This document shows, in pieces, positions 11,748 through 20,842 of a stretch of 64,000 bases of DNA. The number at the start of each line of letters is the position of its first letter. Positions within the stretch are counted from its first letter, which is position 1. Under the pieces are notes generated by a model. The model worked only from the letters and a program-made list of their open reading frames with translations, was not told the DNA's origin and made no database searches. Position numbers and translations under genes: made by a program. The DNA comes from Ashinkailepas kermadecensis (taxonomy: Eukaryota; Arthropoda; Thecostraca; Neolepadidae): contig JAOTOM010005097.1 of NCBI GenBank assembly GCA_034440615.1, positions 124,001 to 188,000 of the forward strand, given 5' to 3'.

Positions 11748-14700
11748 TGTGTGCGTTCGAAAATTGTTGGTATCCCTTCGTCACAGTGCCAGTGCACATG
11801 TCTGTGGCTGATGCGGAAGCGCCCGGTCGACGACCCGGCTATTGTTCAGCCACGATAAAAACAGCCTGACCTGTTGTCAGACAAAGTCGACAAGCAAATT
11901 GGACGGCCATCTGCCGCGGTCAGTGCCGACGGTGGTATACAACGCCGTGCATGTCACACACGTGTTGCTACACAGGGCATGCCATGCCGACGCATGTGGT
12001 ATACAGGGAGCATGCCGTGCATGTCACACACGTGTTGCTACACAGGGCAGCCATGTGCTGTCACACACGTGTTGCTACACAGGGCATGCCATGCCGTGCA
12101 TGTCACACACGTGTTGCTACACAGGGCATGCCATGCCGTGCATGTCACACACGTGTTGCTACACAGGGCATGCCATGCCGTGCATGTCACACACGTGTTG
12201 CTACACAGGGCATGCCATGCCGTGCATGTCACACACGTGTTGCTACACAGGGCATGCCATGCCGTGCATGTCACACACGTGTTGCTACACAGGGCATGCC
12301 ATGCCGTACATGTCACACACGTGTTGCTACACAGGGCATGCCATGCCGTGCATGTCACACACGTGTTGCTACACAGGGCATGCCATGCCGTACATGTCAC
12401 ACACGTGTTGCTACACAGGGCATGCCATGCCGTACATGTCACACACGTGTTGCTACACAGGGCATGCCATGCCGTGCATGTCACACACGTGTTGCTACAA
12501 GGCATGCCATGCGCATGCCATACACGTTGCATTCACAGGGCATGCCATGCCGTGCATGTCACACACGTGTTGCTACACAGGGCATGCCATGCCGTGCATG
12601 TCACACACGTGTTGCTACACAGGGCATGCCATGCCGTGCATGTCACACACGTGTTGCTACACAGGGCATGCCATGCCGTGCATGTCACACACGTGTTGCT
12701 ACACAGGGCATGCCATGCCGTGCATGTCACACACGTGTTGCTACACAGGGCATGCCATGCCGTGCATGTCACACACGTGTTGCTACACAGGGCATGCCAT
12801 GCCGTGCATGTCACACACGTGTTGCTACACAGGGCATGCCATGCCGTGCATGTCACACACGTGTTGCTACACAGGGCATGCCATGCCGTGCATGTCACAC
12901 ACTTGTTGCTACACAGGGCATGCCATGCCGTGCATGTCACACACGTGTTGCTACACAGGGCATGCCATGCCGCATGCCATGTCACACACGTGTTGCTACA
13001 CAGGGCATGCCATGCCGTGCATGTCACACACGTGTTGCTACACAGGGCATGCCATGCCGTGCATGTCACACACGTGTTGCTACACAGGGCATGCCATGCC
13101 GTGCATGTCACACACGTGTTGCTACACAGGGCATGCCATGCCGTGCATGTCACACACGTGTTGCTACACAGGGCATGCCATGCCGTGCATGTCACACACG
13201 TGTTGCTACACAGGGCATGCCATGCCGTGCATGTCACACACTTGTTGCTACACAGGGCATGCCATGCCGTACATGTCACACACGTGTTGCTACACAGGGC
13301 ATGCCATGCCGTGCATGTCACACACGTGTTGCTACACATTGCATGCCATGCCGTACATGTCACACACGTGTTGCTACATAGTGCATACCACTATGCAGTT
13401 GATGTTTTTACAGAGAGCAACGTGACATTGGAACAAACTTTCCTCAGATTTGTTCCTTTGGACTCGTTGACAACGTTATGAAAGGAGGAGATGAATATAC
13501 TGCACGTGCACAGGAGATGTATTTATGGTCGATTGAGGTGATATTGTATTTCGAATGTTCACTGATGCATTCTTGCTGTTCGTGTCGTTGTTGGGAATGT
13601 GATGTTGGATTGTTCTGCACGAGATTGGTCGGCTCTACATCTTTGTACTCGGAGGTCTTCTGGGTGTAAAAGGCATGCATTGATGTATGATTCATTATAG
13701 ACCAAACATCTAGCCGAATATGGACATTTTCTGTTGGGGATTTGAGAATGTGCCTCCAGATGCTATTTTGAATATGTGTTGTTCCCCACCTCCAAATGTG
13801 AAATCTGGACCGAAGGTTGGCTTCCCTCACAATTTTAACAACAAAGCGACATTTCTGTTGTGTGCATGTAAGCACCACAGCTGGCGCTGTACATCATTTC
13901 TCATCCTTCCTGTCGCGTATTTACCAAGTGATTGTCAATTGTTATGTAATAGCCACATAATCGCCATAGTACCGTCTGCCATGTGGTCCGATAAACAGCA
14001 GGGCCGGAGAGATGTCAGCGGGAGGTGCACGGGCGTTTGGAGGGGGGGTCGTCACCAGCACTAAAAGTATGAGGTCCCCTGTGTTGACTCGTGACAACAG
14101 CGACCAAGTCTCACTGGACGGTCCGAAAGTCCGGTGACCTCTCGACATCGTGTCGCCGCCACCAGTCTGACGGCAGGCGACCTCTCGACATCGTGTCGCC
14201 GCCACCAGTCTGGCGGCAGGCGACCTCTCGACATGGTGTCGCCGCCACCAGTCTGGCGGCAGGTGACCTCTCGACATCGTGTCGCCGCCACCAGTCTGGC
14301 GGCAGGCGACCTCTCGACATCGTGTCGCCGCCACCAGTCTGGCAGCAGGCGACCTCTCGACATGGTGTCGCCGCCACCAGTCTGGCGGCAGGTGACCTCT
14401 CGACATCGTGTCGCCGCCACCAGTCTGGCGGCAGGCGACCTCTCGACATTGTGTCGCCGCCACCAGTCTGGCGGCAGGCGACCTCGACATGGTGTCGCCG
14501 TCACCAGTCTGGCGGCAGGTGACCTCTCGACATCGTGTCGCCGCCACCAGTCTGGCGGCAGGTGACCTCTCGACATGGTGTCGCCGCCACCAGTCTGGCG
14601 GCAGGTGACCTCTCGACATCGTGTCGCCGCCACCAGTCTGGCGGCAGGCGACCTCTCGACATGGTGTCGCCGCCACCAGTCTGGCGGCAGGTGACCTCTC

Positions 14701-17700
14701 GACATCGTGTCGCCGCCACCAGTCTGACGGCAGGTGACCTCTCGACATGGTGTCGCCGCCACCAGTCTGGCGGCAGGTGACCTCTCGACATGGTGTCGCC
14801 GCTACCAGTCTGGCGGCAGGCGACCTCTCGACATGGTGTCGCCGCCACCAGTCTGGCGGCAGGTGAGCGCCACTGTGGCCTGGCGGGACAGACCGCAGGC
14901 TCGCTGCCGGCCCGGCCCGACCGGCGCCGATACGGGTCACTGGCGGCCGTTGAACCGGCCGGTCGGCGCCTCTGGACCGCAGGCGCCGGCCGACAGTCAC
15001 CTGACGGGCCGACAGTCACCTGACGGACCGACAGTCACCTGGCGGACCGACAGTCACCTGACGGACCGACAGTCACCTGACGGACCGACAGTCACCTGAC
15101 GGACCGACAGTCACCTGACGGACCGACAGTCACCTGACGGACCGGCAGTCAACTGACGGACCGACAGTCACCTGACGGACCGACAGTCACCTGACGGACC
15201 GACAGTCACCTAACGGACCGACAGTCACCTGACGGACCAACAGTCACCTGACGGACCGACAGACACCTGACGGACGCGGGGCGTTGACTGTCGGCCGGGT
15301 GTTGTGACTCGCCCTGCCGCCGCCGAGGGCATTGACAAGGCCACACCGATGGTCGTCTGGTGGGACACAGCTTCCGTCTGCTGCGCACGAACTGGGCTGC
15401 TGCACCCTCGACCCTGATGCTGCTGCACCCTCGACCATGATGTTGCTGCAACCTCGACCCTGATGCTGCTGCACCCGCGACCCTGATGCTGCTGCACCCG
15501 CGACCCTGATGCTGCTGCAACCTCGACCCTGATGCTGCTGCACCCGCGACCATGATGTTGCTGCAACCTCGACCCTGATGCTGCTGCACCCGCGACCCTG
15601 ATGCTGCTGCACCCGCGACCCTGATGCTGCTGCAACCTCGACCCTGATGCTGCTGCACCCTCGACCCTGATGCTGCTGCAACCTCGACCCTGATGTTGCT
15701 GCAACCTCGACCCTGATGCTGCTGCAACCTCGACCCTGATGCTGCTGCACCCTCGACCCTGATGTTGCTGCAACCTCGACCCTGATGCTGCTGCAACCTC
15801 GACCCTGATGCTGCTGCACCCTCGACCCTGATGCTGCTGCAACCTCGACCCTGATGCTGCTGCAACCTCGACCCTGATGCTGCTGCACCCTCGACCCTGA
15901 TGTTGCTGCAACCTCGACCCTGATGCTGCTGCACCCTCGACCCTGATGTTGCTTCAACCTCGACCCTGATGCTGCTGCACCCGCGACCCTGATGCTGCTG
16001 CACCCTCGACCCTGTCGCCGCTCCCCGGCCCTGACTGAGGTCATCTGCCCGTCACTGTCGCGTCCCTACCTGTGTTGGCTCTCTTGGTTTTGTACTAGTT
16101 CGTGTGCTTATCCGCGGCTGAATATTTACCTACGAATACTTCTGTCGTGCTTTGACACAGATATGTTTGCTAGCATGACTGGAGATCCCAGGTGGGTCGG
16201 GGGATCTGGGCCTTGTACTAGTTTGGTACCCTGCTAAGGTGAATGTGCCGTGTTCCTTTCAATTTGAAAATGCCTGGAAAATAGTACTTTGATCCCTGGC
16301 TTCGTGAGAGATTTCCAGCCCTGTTTGCTAGCTCCTCAAAACTTATGCGGGAACATTTGAGCGGCCACGCGTAACTAAAGTTTTTGAACAGTTTACAAAT
16401 TAGAGTTATCGCTTTCTATCACTATCAGGCTGATGAATCCATTAATGCTGATTTGGCCCTACCAACGTGTACACTAGATTTCACATGGAACCGTAAGGAG
16501 CTTAGTCCAATGATTGAATCATTGTAGCTGAAGCATATATTACTCCCTTCTCCCCAATGCAGTCCCCAACGTCGCCTAACACATCGCTTTCGTTCATTTT
16601 TTACTGATAATGATTTATGTGAAGATTATAATAACATTTATTTTTATTTTCACCAGACATGAAGAAGAAACTACATTAATAGTCATCAATTATCCAGATC
16701 ATTCTGTGATTGGTCGTGACGTCACGTTTGAACACCAGCTGAAAACGACAGCGGGCGGGCTCAATGAATCGACTTTCGTTGGTACACTGAGGGAATGCAA
16801 ATGGCAGAGAGGGAGGGGGCGTCGATATTCTTGCTCCGTACCAAGGCGCAAAAACACCACAAACATTGCACCTCAAAAGGCATCCATTGGTCTTCCCATC
16901 AACGAGAAGAACAGGAAAATATGGAGCGTCGAAGCCCGCCCATGTGACCCCTTGCTAACCACCAAGGGTGCAGGATGCTGCTAGGATCATCTTGATGCAA
17001 GTTTTGAACCTCCATTATTATCAGTTTTCTCCACTAGTTGGTCTGCTGTATGACTGAGAAGATGCTGATGTCCCTGGCCACTGTTGTGTTGCACTGCTGT
17101 ATTGTTGAGGACTGTAGATCTGTGCAATCATGGGGACTGTGGCAATGTGGCATGATGACGCAGTTGGTATTACAATGGGCGGGTTGTTTTATATTGAGAT
17201 TTTGGCAGTGCAGCTAAGGATTTCCATGAGGAAATGGGAGGTCAGCATTTTCTCAGCATGAAGCTCTAATGCGATGCCAGTTTAGGCCCTTTAGCATCCA
17301 TCTGTGCCCTGTAGGGTTTTCTTCTTTTCTTTTATTTTTAAACTGGAATAGCAGCTAATGCCATTGGTGAAGAATAGAGTTACCGCTTCTGTAGTGTGGT
17401 GAGGCGACCCGTATAATGGTACGCATGTTTTTTACAGTGTCATGCCAGTGCTTGCAGTTGGAATGCGATGGCCGACATATCCTTAAAAACAAAGCTACAG
17501 CATGCTTTGTTTTAGATTACACGTAGATCCAAAATTCATTTTTGCTTCCAATTTGCTACATTTGAATACATCTCTTACAGAAAATGCTTATTTAATATGA
17601 AACAGAAGCATGAAGAACAAAATATACTACATTTACGTCCATTACTTGACGGTATCAAGATCTTAGCTAAATGCCAAAAAGTAAGACCAATCATCTTGCT

Positions 17701-18021
17701 AAGTATCATTAATATACAAAAGAAATACAGTAAAAGCACATAAGAATATTTAGTGGAAGATATTAGAGGTCAAAACCCACAACGTGCGACAACCCCATTG
17801 TCTATTTGTGCTGTCTCGTCCTCACCACAGCTCACCTTCTCAATGATGTGACCTTCGGGTGCATAGTAGCCCTGCTTTTTGATGTTGTTGGGCTTGTTGA
17901 TGAACTTGCGGTTGAGTCGCGCCTCGTGGTAGTCGTAGCCCGACTGGGCGTACACGGGCAGCACCAGGGTGGTGCCGATCAGACTGAGCAGGGCATAGCC
18001 CAGCAGCTGTTGACGATGCAT
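762..18021 (-). CDS. secreted six-cysteine protein, eight exons (whole gene)
   Basis: Exons, in transcript order, are 18021-17836, 9957-9745 (5' edge uncertain), 9074-8916, 7125-6955, 6241-6158, 3881-3750, 2827-2709 and 882-762. The joined product is about 394 residues. It starts with a hydrophobic signal peptide (residues 4-25, ending LPVYAQ), followed by a Tyr/Asn/Lys-rich stretch, a middle of short hydrophobic helices (NMALQFIMGAAQAF, ISIGMQVLLNVLGG, GVLATVLGLALG, LFSVIMNLMEALKTSF) and a C-terminal part with six cysteines that could form three disulfides. All joins are phase 0 except the last, which is phase 2. I do not recognise a named family; the architecture resembles uncharacterised secreted arthropod proteins. 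Function is unknown; extracellular or secretory-pathway location is inferred from the signal peptide. One or more small exons could be missing in the 7.9-kb first intron. Confidence 0.78.
955..1050. repeat. TTTATTGGGTCA-bearing interspersed repeat
   Basis: The stretch contains the direct duplicate TGTGATTTATTGGGTCA (about 956 and 979). It shares TTTATTGGGT with the copies at about 1655 and 5855. It may be an old pair of short retroposon insertions, but no clean target duplication is visible. Confidence 0.35.
1653..1736 (-). mobile_element. degenerate copy of the 82-bp short retroposon
   Basis: The sequence runs TTTATTGGGTGACTCACGAC, a GCACTTTATGCACATTCACG block, then GCGCCGCCCACACTGTTTCG. 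It matches the TSD-flanked insertion at 5841-5922 over almost its whole length. No clear target duplication remains, so this is the older copy. It lies in the last intron of the secreted-protein gene. Confidence 0.6.
1927..1963. repeat. GA / poly-G low-complexity tract
   Basis: A short (GA)n run is followed by about twelve G residues within a purine-rich stretch (1,800-1,990). Confidence 0.7.
2709..2827 (-). CDS. exon 7: cysteine-rich segment
   Basis: This exon has 39 codons plus two bases between acceptor CCGCAG|GGGGTG (phase 0) and the strong donor GGAGG|GTGAGT (phase 2). It encodes GDDVCGQKSMCMASRECVQK and then GGLFCKVG, contributing four cysteines. The spacing C-5-C-5-C is clear. The phase-2 end fits exactly the single leading base of exon 8. 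Confidence 0.8.
3155..3335. repeat. 54-bp tandem repeat, about 3 copies
   Basis: A unit beginning GACACGAGGTAACGACGCGG is repeated with small changes (3,155, 3,207, 3,259, 3,305) inside the intron between exons 6 and 7. Confidence 0.75.
3750..3881 (-). CDS. exon 6: helical segment
   Basis: This exon has 44 codons between acceptor TTCGCAG|CTGTTC and donor CTCGAG|GTGGGC, phase 0 at both ends. It encodes LFSVIMNLMEALKTSFSERS and then LQARSLGHSDYMADVGITAI. A second possible donor with a better consensus (CCCGGTG|GTAAGC) lies 35 bases further on, but it is phase 1 and does not match exon 7. Confidence 0.77.
4528..4669. repeat. (TA)n microsatellite flanked by an 18-bp direct repeat
   Basis: A run of about 30 TA units (4,567-4,626) is bounded by CAGTCGATTTCTACATAT (4528-4545) and CAGTCGATTTCTACACAT (4652-4669), one mismatch apart. 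The flanking repeat could be a target duplication or part of a local tandem duplication. Confidence 0.7.
5430..5562. repeat. 27-bp / 15-bp minisatellite
   Basis: Alternating GACTGGGAAGACCT(A/G)CCA and GACCTGCCA pieces form about five 27-bp units. On the plus strand one frame reads a PDWEDLPDL repeat and is open, but it has no other sign of being coding. Confidence 0.75.
5738..5828 (-). mobile_element. 61-bp retroposon-like insertion with 15-bp TSD
   Basis: The insert is 5753-5813, flanked by TCATAGCATACTTGA at 5738-5752 and 5814-5828 (perfect 15-bp duplication). Read on the minus strand it starts TGGGCGCTAAATGACC, carries the complementary block GCGCCCTAAA, and ends in an A/C-rich tail (ATAACCTATCAACCAA). 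It is homologous to the insertion at 39202-39267. No RNA polymerase III boxes are visible, so it is either an extremely short SINE or a 5'-truncated tail of a longer element. Confidence 0.75.
5827..5936 (-). mobile_element. 82-bp retroposon-like insertion with 14-bp TSD
   Basis: The insert is 5841-5922, flanked by GAGACTTGTGATTA at 5827-5840 and 5923-5936 (perfect). On the minus strand it starts CGGCGAAACAGTGTGGGCGG and ends CCACCCAATAAACAAACAAA, a simple-repeat tail typical of LINE-mobilised elements. It lies directly next to the 61-bp insertion and the two target duplications overlap by two bases. A degenerate copy is at 1653-1736. Confidence 0.78.
5965..6056. repeat. TATTC/TATTT low-complexity tract
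   Basis: This is an AT-rich run of TTTCTATTCTATT-like units in the intron just downstream of exon 5 on the minus strand. Confidence 0.7.
6158..6241 (-). CDS. exon 5 (28 codons)
   Basis: This short exon lies between acceptor GATAG|GGTGTA and donor GAG|GTACGT, phase 0 at both ends. It encodes GVLATVLGLALGQDDPGSVQ followed by VMAKQATE. It is too short for most ab initio predictors. Its acceptance rests on matching phase, the strong donor and its position between two good exons. Confidence 0.73.
6470..6665. repeat. 16-bp minisatellite
   Basis: About twelve copies of CTATGACACCTGTAGC with CAT/CCT variants lie in the intron between exons 4 and 5. Confidence 0.8.
6955..7125 (-). CDS. exon 4
   Basis: This exon has 57 codons between acceptor TTCTAG|GTACGC and donor GTCCAG|GTGAGA, phase 0 at both ends. 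The encoded segment includes PQFIDVRPWPDF, then EAGFSWAKVISIGMQVLLNV, then GGGSDPHIEKNDNPTQNAVQ. An internal CAG|GAGGCC could act as an alternative acceptor and would shorten the exon by 48 bases without changing frame. Confidence 0.8.
7130..8350. other. intron 3-4 sequence with a GC-rich island
   Basis: Positions 7,600-8,230 are very GC-rich and open in several frames on both strands (for example 7845-8189 plus and 7683-8279 minus). Frames overlap without a clear winner and no phase-compatible exon could be added to the flanking gene, so no CDS is called. Confidence 0.45.
8350..8555. repeat. 28-bp minisatellite, about 7 copies
   Basis: The unit CGTTATGCATACGGCCCACT plus ACTTGTTT is repeated with modest divergence between exons 3 and 4 of the secreted-protein gene. 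Confidence 0.8.
8916..9074 (-). CDS. exon 3: Gly/Ala-rich hydrophobic segment
   Basis: This exon has 53 codons between acceptor TTGCAG|GAGGAC and donor AGTGGG|GTGAGC, with phase 0 at both ends. It encodes EDLGFGPHVVGSAIGQAPAG, then INWTKTLNMALQFIMGAAQAF, a likely amphipathic helix, then a polar end (TSGTQIEKVDSG). Strong G/C at third codon positions contrasts with the AT-rich intron sequence around it. Confidence 0.78.
9745..9957 (-). CDS. exon 2 (5' boundary uncertain)
   Basis: The open frame contains MSVGVRPTGEDTDPITLLPA and further on GCFESECLGLPEDHRRLQRL and HHPNVWVQGGQ, ending at a phase-0 donor CAG|GTGGGA at 9745. For a direct phase-0 join to exon 1 the acceptor would have to be GAG|ATACCC (exon start 9957), which has a poor pyrimidine tract. 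A better-looking acceptor, TTGTCAG|C (exon start 9943), is phase 2 and would need another exon in between. The two cysteines in CFESEC are the only ones outside the C-terminal part. Confidence 0.6.
10485..11335. repeat. 50-bp satellite with self-complementary units, about 16 copies
   Basis: Each unit contains CACACGACAC, then GCCAAGCGGCCGTGTGAT, then GTGTCGTGTG: two perfectly complementary 10-base arms around an 18-base loop. Linker variants (GACAATGACACGT, GATAATGATGCGT) mark sub-blocks. Units from 10,870 to 11,080 are shortened or scrambled. It lies in the first intron of the secreted-protein gene. Confidence 0.9.
11413..11757. repeat. compound GT / GTGCGT / GTGC microsatellite
   Basis: The order is (GT)n to 11,498, (GTGCGT)n to about 11,690, then (GTGC)n to about 11,750. 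Long open frames here (poly Val-Cys, Val-Arg, Thr-His) are consequences of the repeat. Confidence 0.95.
11945..13385. repeat. 42-bp satellite, about 34 copies
   Basis: The unit is CATGCCATGCCGTGCATGTC followed by ACACACGTGTTGCTACACAGGG. Copies are nearly identical, with a G/A variant (CGTGCATG or CGTACATG) and two rearranged units (12,500-12,540 and 12,965-12,985). Because 42 is divisible by three and the unit lacks stops, frames stay open for over 500 codons on plus and 276 on minus. These are not genes. Confidence 0.95.
13390..14110. other. unique spacer between satellites, no gene seen
   Basis: This is AT-richer unique sequence. A 144-codon minus frame (13878-13444) and a plus frame (13720-14064) exist, but they lack splice-site or motif support and have AT-rich composition unlike the host exons. 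Confidence 0.5.
14120..14868. repeat. 43-bp satellite, about 17 copies
   Basis: The unit is GCGACCTCTCGACATCGTGT followed by CGCCGCCACCAGTCTGGCGGCAG, with C/T and C/G alternation at two sites. The period is not divisible by three, yet stops are absent in several frames, giving long artefactual ORFs. Confidence 0.93.
14990..15278. repeat. 19-bp satellite, about 15 copies
   Basis: The unit ACCTGACGGACCGACAGTC is head to tail with few substitutions. Confidence 0.93.
15405..16015. repeat. 23-bp satellite, about 26 copies
   Basis: The unit ACCCTGATGCTGCTGCAACC plus TCG has variants CACCCGCG and GATGTTG that suggest short higher-order blocks. Long minus-strand frames (GCSSIRVEV-type repeats) are artefacts. 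Confidence 0.92.
16020..17835. other. 5' part of the first intron, nothing recognised
   Basis: AT-rich single-copy-looking sequence with no open frame carrying splice sites in a compatible phase. Possible small exons of the secreted-protein gene could hide here, but none can be supported. Confidence 0.5.
17836..18021 (-). CDS. exon 1: signal peptide and N-terminus
   Basis: This exon encodes 62 residues from the ATG at 18021 to a phase-0 donor (GAGAAG|GTGAGC). The frame opens with MHRQQLLGYALLSLIGTTLV, a typical n-region plus hydrophobic core, with probable signal cleavage after VYAQ. A basic, Tyr/Asn-rich stretch follows (YDYHEARLNRKFINKPNN) and the exon ends GYYAPEGHIIEK. The frame stays open upstream through a CAA/CAG-like tract (18,050-18,180), but that sequence is low complexity, so the ATG directly before the signal peptide is preferred. 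Confidence 0.8.
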
Positions 18022-18360
18022 CGTCTGCGAAGCCGGACAGAAGCGGCGGTCACAACAACAACTACAACAACAGCAGTCACAACAACAACAACAGCGGCCA
18101 CAAGAACAACAACAGCGGTCACAAGAACAACAACAGCGGTCACGACAACAACAGCAGCGGTCACAATAACAGCGCCCACAACAAGCGGACGCCGCCGGGC
18201 GCTCCCTCGGCGCACCTGGTTGAACCGCCGGAACAGCCGTTCGGGCACTTGCAAGTTGGAGGTCCCCGCTGTCGGCTGTGGTTCCGGCATGCCCAGGCCG
18301 AGTTGGCAAGTCACACACGTCCGGAATCATAGGCCGAGTCGGGAAGTTACACATGAGTCA
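18022..18360 (-). promoter_or_regulatory. probable 5' UTR / upstream region of the secreted-protein gene
   Basis: Directly upstream of the start codon is a CAACAACAGCGGTCACAA-type repeat (18,050-18,180), then GC-rich sequence. No TATA box or initiator can be named with confidence. The assignment rests only on position. Confidence 0.3.
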
Positions 18361-18719
18361 CGGTAGCGGTTTGCCACCGAACGCGTCGATTATTCCGTTT
18401 CGTCTGTAGGGGTACGGTGGCAAGAACAGACTAAAAATGTGGCAGCGGGCTATTTCAACTGTTTTGCGCGGTCACGGGGAAGCATCAGATGTATCATTGA
18501 GAAGAAGGCGCAAGTCACGACAAAGCGGAGTAGCGTTTGTTCCGAGCCAGCGGAGGCGTCGACACCGGCGCCGTGAGCTAGTCAACCAGCCGGAACCAGA
18601 GTGGGCCGGGTGGTCGAATGCTCTGGAACACTGGGCTATGCTACGGCTAGTTATGGCTTCACACCCGAGTTCGACGACACGATGACGCCATGTTGCAGCG
18701 GCTGGCAGCGTCCGACTAG

Positions 18720-19300
18720 TTGGCCACCTGCTGTATGGTCTGATCACTGCCCACCACCATGGCCATGAGTCTGTGATCACTGCCCACCACCATGGCCATG
18801 AGTCTGTGATCACTGCCCACCACCATGACCATGAGTCTGTGATCACCTACTGCATGGTCTGACCACTGTCCACCACCATGGCCATGAGTCTGTGACCACT
18901 GTCCACCACCATGGCCATGAGTCTGTGATCACCTACTGCATGGTCTGACCACTGTCCACCACCACGGCCATGAGTCTGTGATCACCTGCTGCATGGTCTG
19001 ACCACTGCCCACCACCATGGCCATGAGTCTGTGATCACCTACTGCATGGTATGACCACTGTCCACCACCATGGCCATGAGTCTGTGATTACCTGCTGTAT
19101 GGTCTGACCACTGTCCACCACCATGGCCATGAGTCTGTGATCACCTGCTGCATGGCCTGACCACTGTCCACCACCATGGCCATGAGTCTGTGATCACCTA
19201 CTGCATGGTATGACCACTGTCCACCACCATGGCCATGAGTCTGTGATCACCTACTGCATGGTCTGACCACTGTCCACCACCATGACCATGAGCCTGGCGA
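18720..19300. repeat. mixed 36/53-bp minisatellite
   Basis: The core CCACCACCATGGCCATGAGT plus CTGTGATCAC alternates with CTACTGCATGGTCTGACCAC, giving short and long unit types, about twelve copies in all. Confidence 0.9.
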
Positions 19301-20330
19301 CAGCAGAGTTGTGTCTTTTGGTATATTTTCTGTCTGTGGATACCTATGGCGACAACTAATGCATTTGAATTGCTTTCTACCGAGTGTATTGTCTCTGGCA
19401 GCATCCCTTCGATATCCTGAAGCGTTCATGTCGATCTCATGGAACGCTACTACTATTTTTGGATGCGACCCTGCGGTCACCATCTGAGTTGGGAGGGAAT
19501 AATGAAGGCGGTTTAGCTCTGTTTTGTGTGCGGTCGGAATGCGCTTGAGATGGCACGGTTAGTAACATCGCAGTTACCCTGACTAACAACTTGGGCTTCT
19601 TGAACAATGCCTCTTTTGCACAGTCAGAAGCCGACAGATACTGGATGGGCCCTACAGCAATGTCACAAATTTGTGGCTGGGATGCATGTCAGGTTCGTAC
19701 CATGGAACGGGATGCGATTTTAAACTGTGCAAATGTTATTCTTTAGTCTGCTTTGGACGAAGTCGCACTGACATTACGGCACTGCTGTTGCGGGAATGCA
19801 GCCCCAATTTCCTCAAATGCGGTATTCCTTATAATGCCAGCACAACGGCGAAACAACCGCAGCATAAATTTCCGGGTTGTAGATGCGCCATGCACGGAAC
19901 GTCGATCAGGAATTCCCAATTCGACACTGAAACAACACTTGTGACATGACTGGGGGCGTTCCCGAAGCTCGTGCCGAAAACGCCCCTGCCCAACCGTGGC
20001 GAAATTGATGGAGCCTCCGCTCATCCCATACGTGGCTATACCATCGCAAGGTGTGCATGTGGCCATCGCGGCAGATGTAATCTTGCTGGTATGTCAGAGG
20101 TCGACAGACGGCCACTCACTGGCCGCCATCGAGCGGCTCCACGTGCCTCGACATCCGGTCAACTGACCTGGTTCCGTCGTGGCCACCGAGTCGCCGCGAC
20201 TCGACAGTCCGGCCGGTGGCACGTTCACTTCCCAGGTCGCGTCGGCCGGCCGCGGGTCTACGACCCGACTGGGCCGCGCCAGCTGACTGGCAGCGCCCGC
20301 TTCCGGCACGGGCGCCGCAAAAACCGGCCA
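19300..20330. other. no gene recognised
   Basis: Unique sequence with small overlapping frames. A GC-rich part (20,090-20,330) is open on both strands without motif or splice support. Confidence 0.45.
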
Positions 20331-20334
20331 CCGA

Positions 20335-20515
20335 CCGTGCTGTCCACAGCACAGCACAGCACAGCATGGCGGCGCAGCGCAGCCACTGACTGTGCTGTCC
20401 ACAGCACACCATGGCGGCGCAGCGCAGCCACGGACCGTGCTGTCCACAGCACAGCACGGCGCAGCGCAGCCACGGACTGTGCTGTCCACAGCATACCATG
20501 GCGGCGCAGCGCGGC
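20335..20515. repeat. about 43-bp tandem repeat, 4 copies
   Basis: Units contain GTGCTGTCCACAGCACA and GGCGGCGCAGCGCAGCCAC. The palindrome TGCTGTCCACAGCA recurs in each. Confidence 0.85.
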
Positions 20516-20587
20516 ACGCCGTCCGGCAGCCGGCGGACCAGCTGGAGGACCAGCCGGAGGACCAGCCGAAGGACCAGCCGGCACCGG

Positions 20588-20842
20588 TACTGACGTCCAC
20601 GGCCACCGGCGTCCACCGCCACCGACGTCCACCGTCACCGGCGTCCACCGCCACCGACGTCCACCGTCACCGACGTCCACGGCCACCGGCGTCCACCGCC
20701 ACCGACGTCCACCGTCACCGGCGTCCACCGCCACCGACGTCCACCGCCACCGACGTCCACGGCCACCGGCGTCCACCGCCACCGACGTCCACCGTCACCG
20801 GCGTCCACCGCCACCGACGTCCACCGCCACCGACGTGCTGCC
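20588..20842. repeat. 15-bp minisatellite, about 16 copies
   Basis: CGTCCACCGCCACCGA and CGTCCACCGTCACCGG type units alternate in an apparent higher-order pattern of about 75 bases. Confidence 0.9.

Noticed and set aside
11842..13481. Plus frames of 476-535 codons and minus frames of 164-276 codons across the 42-bp array
   Set aside because: The unit has no stop in several frames and its length is divisible by three. Three overlapping frames on one strand are open at once, and there is no non-repeat coding sequence attached.
13444..13878. 144-codon minus frame between satellites
   Set aside because: AT-rich, no motif, no splice sites, and composition unlike the host exons.
13942..15000. 352-codon minus frame over the 43-bp array
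   Set aside because: Repeat-driven open frame in GC-rich sequence; overlapping frames are equally open.
15206..16044. 228-266-codon minus frames of the GCSSIRVE type
   Set aside because: 23-bp repeat read in all three frames; there is no support outside the array.
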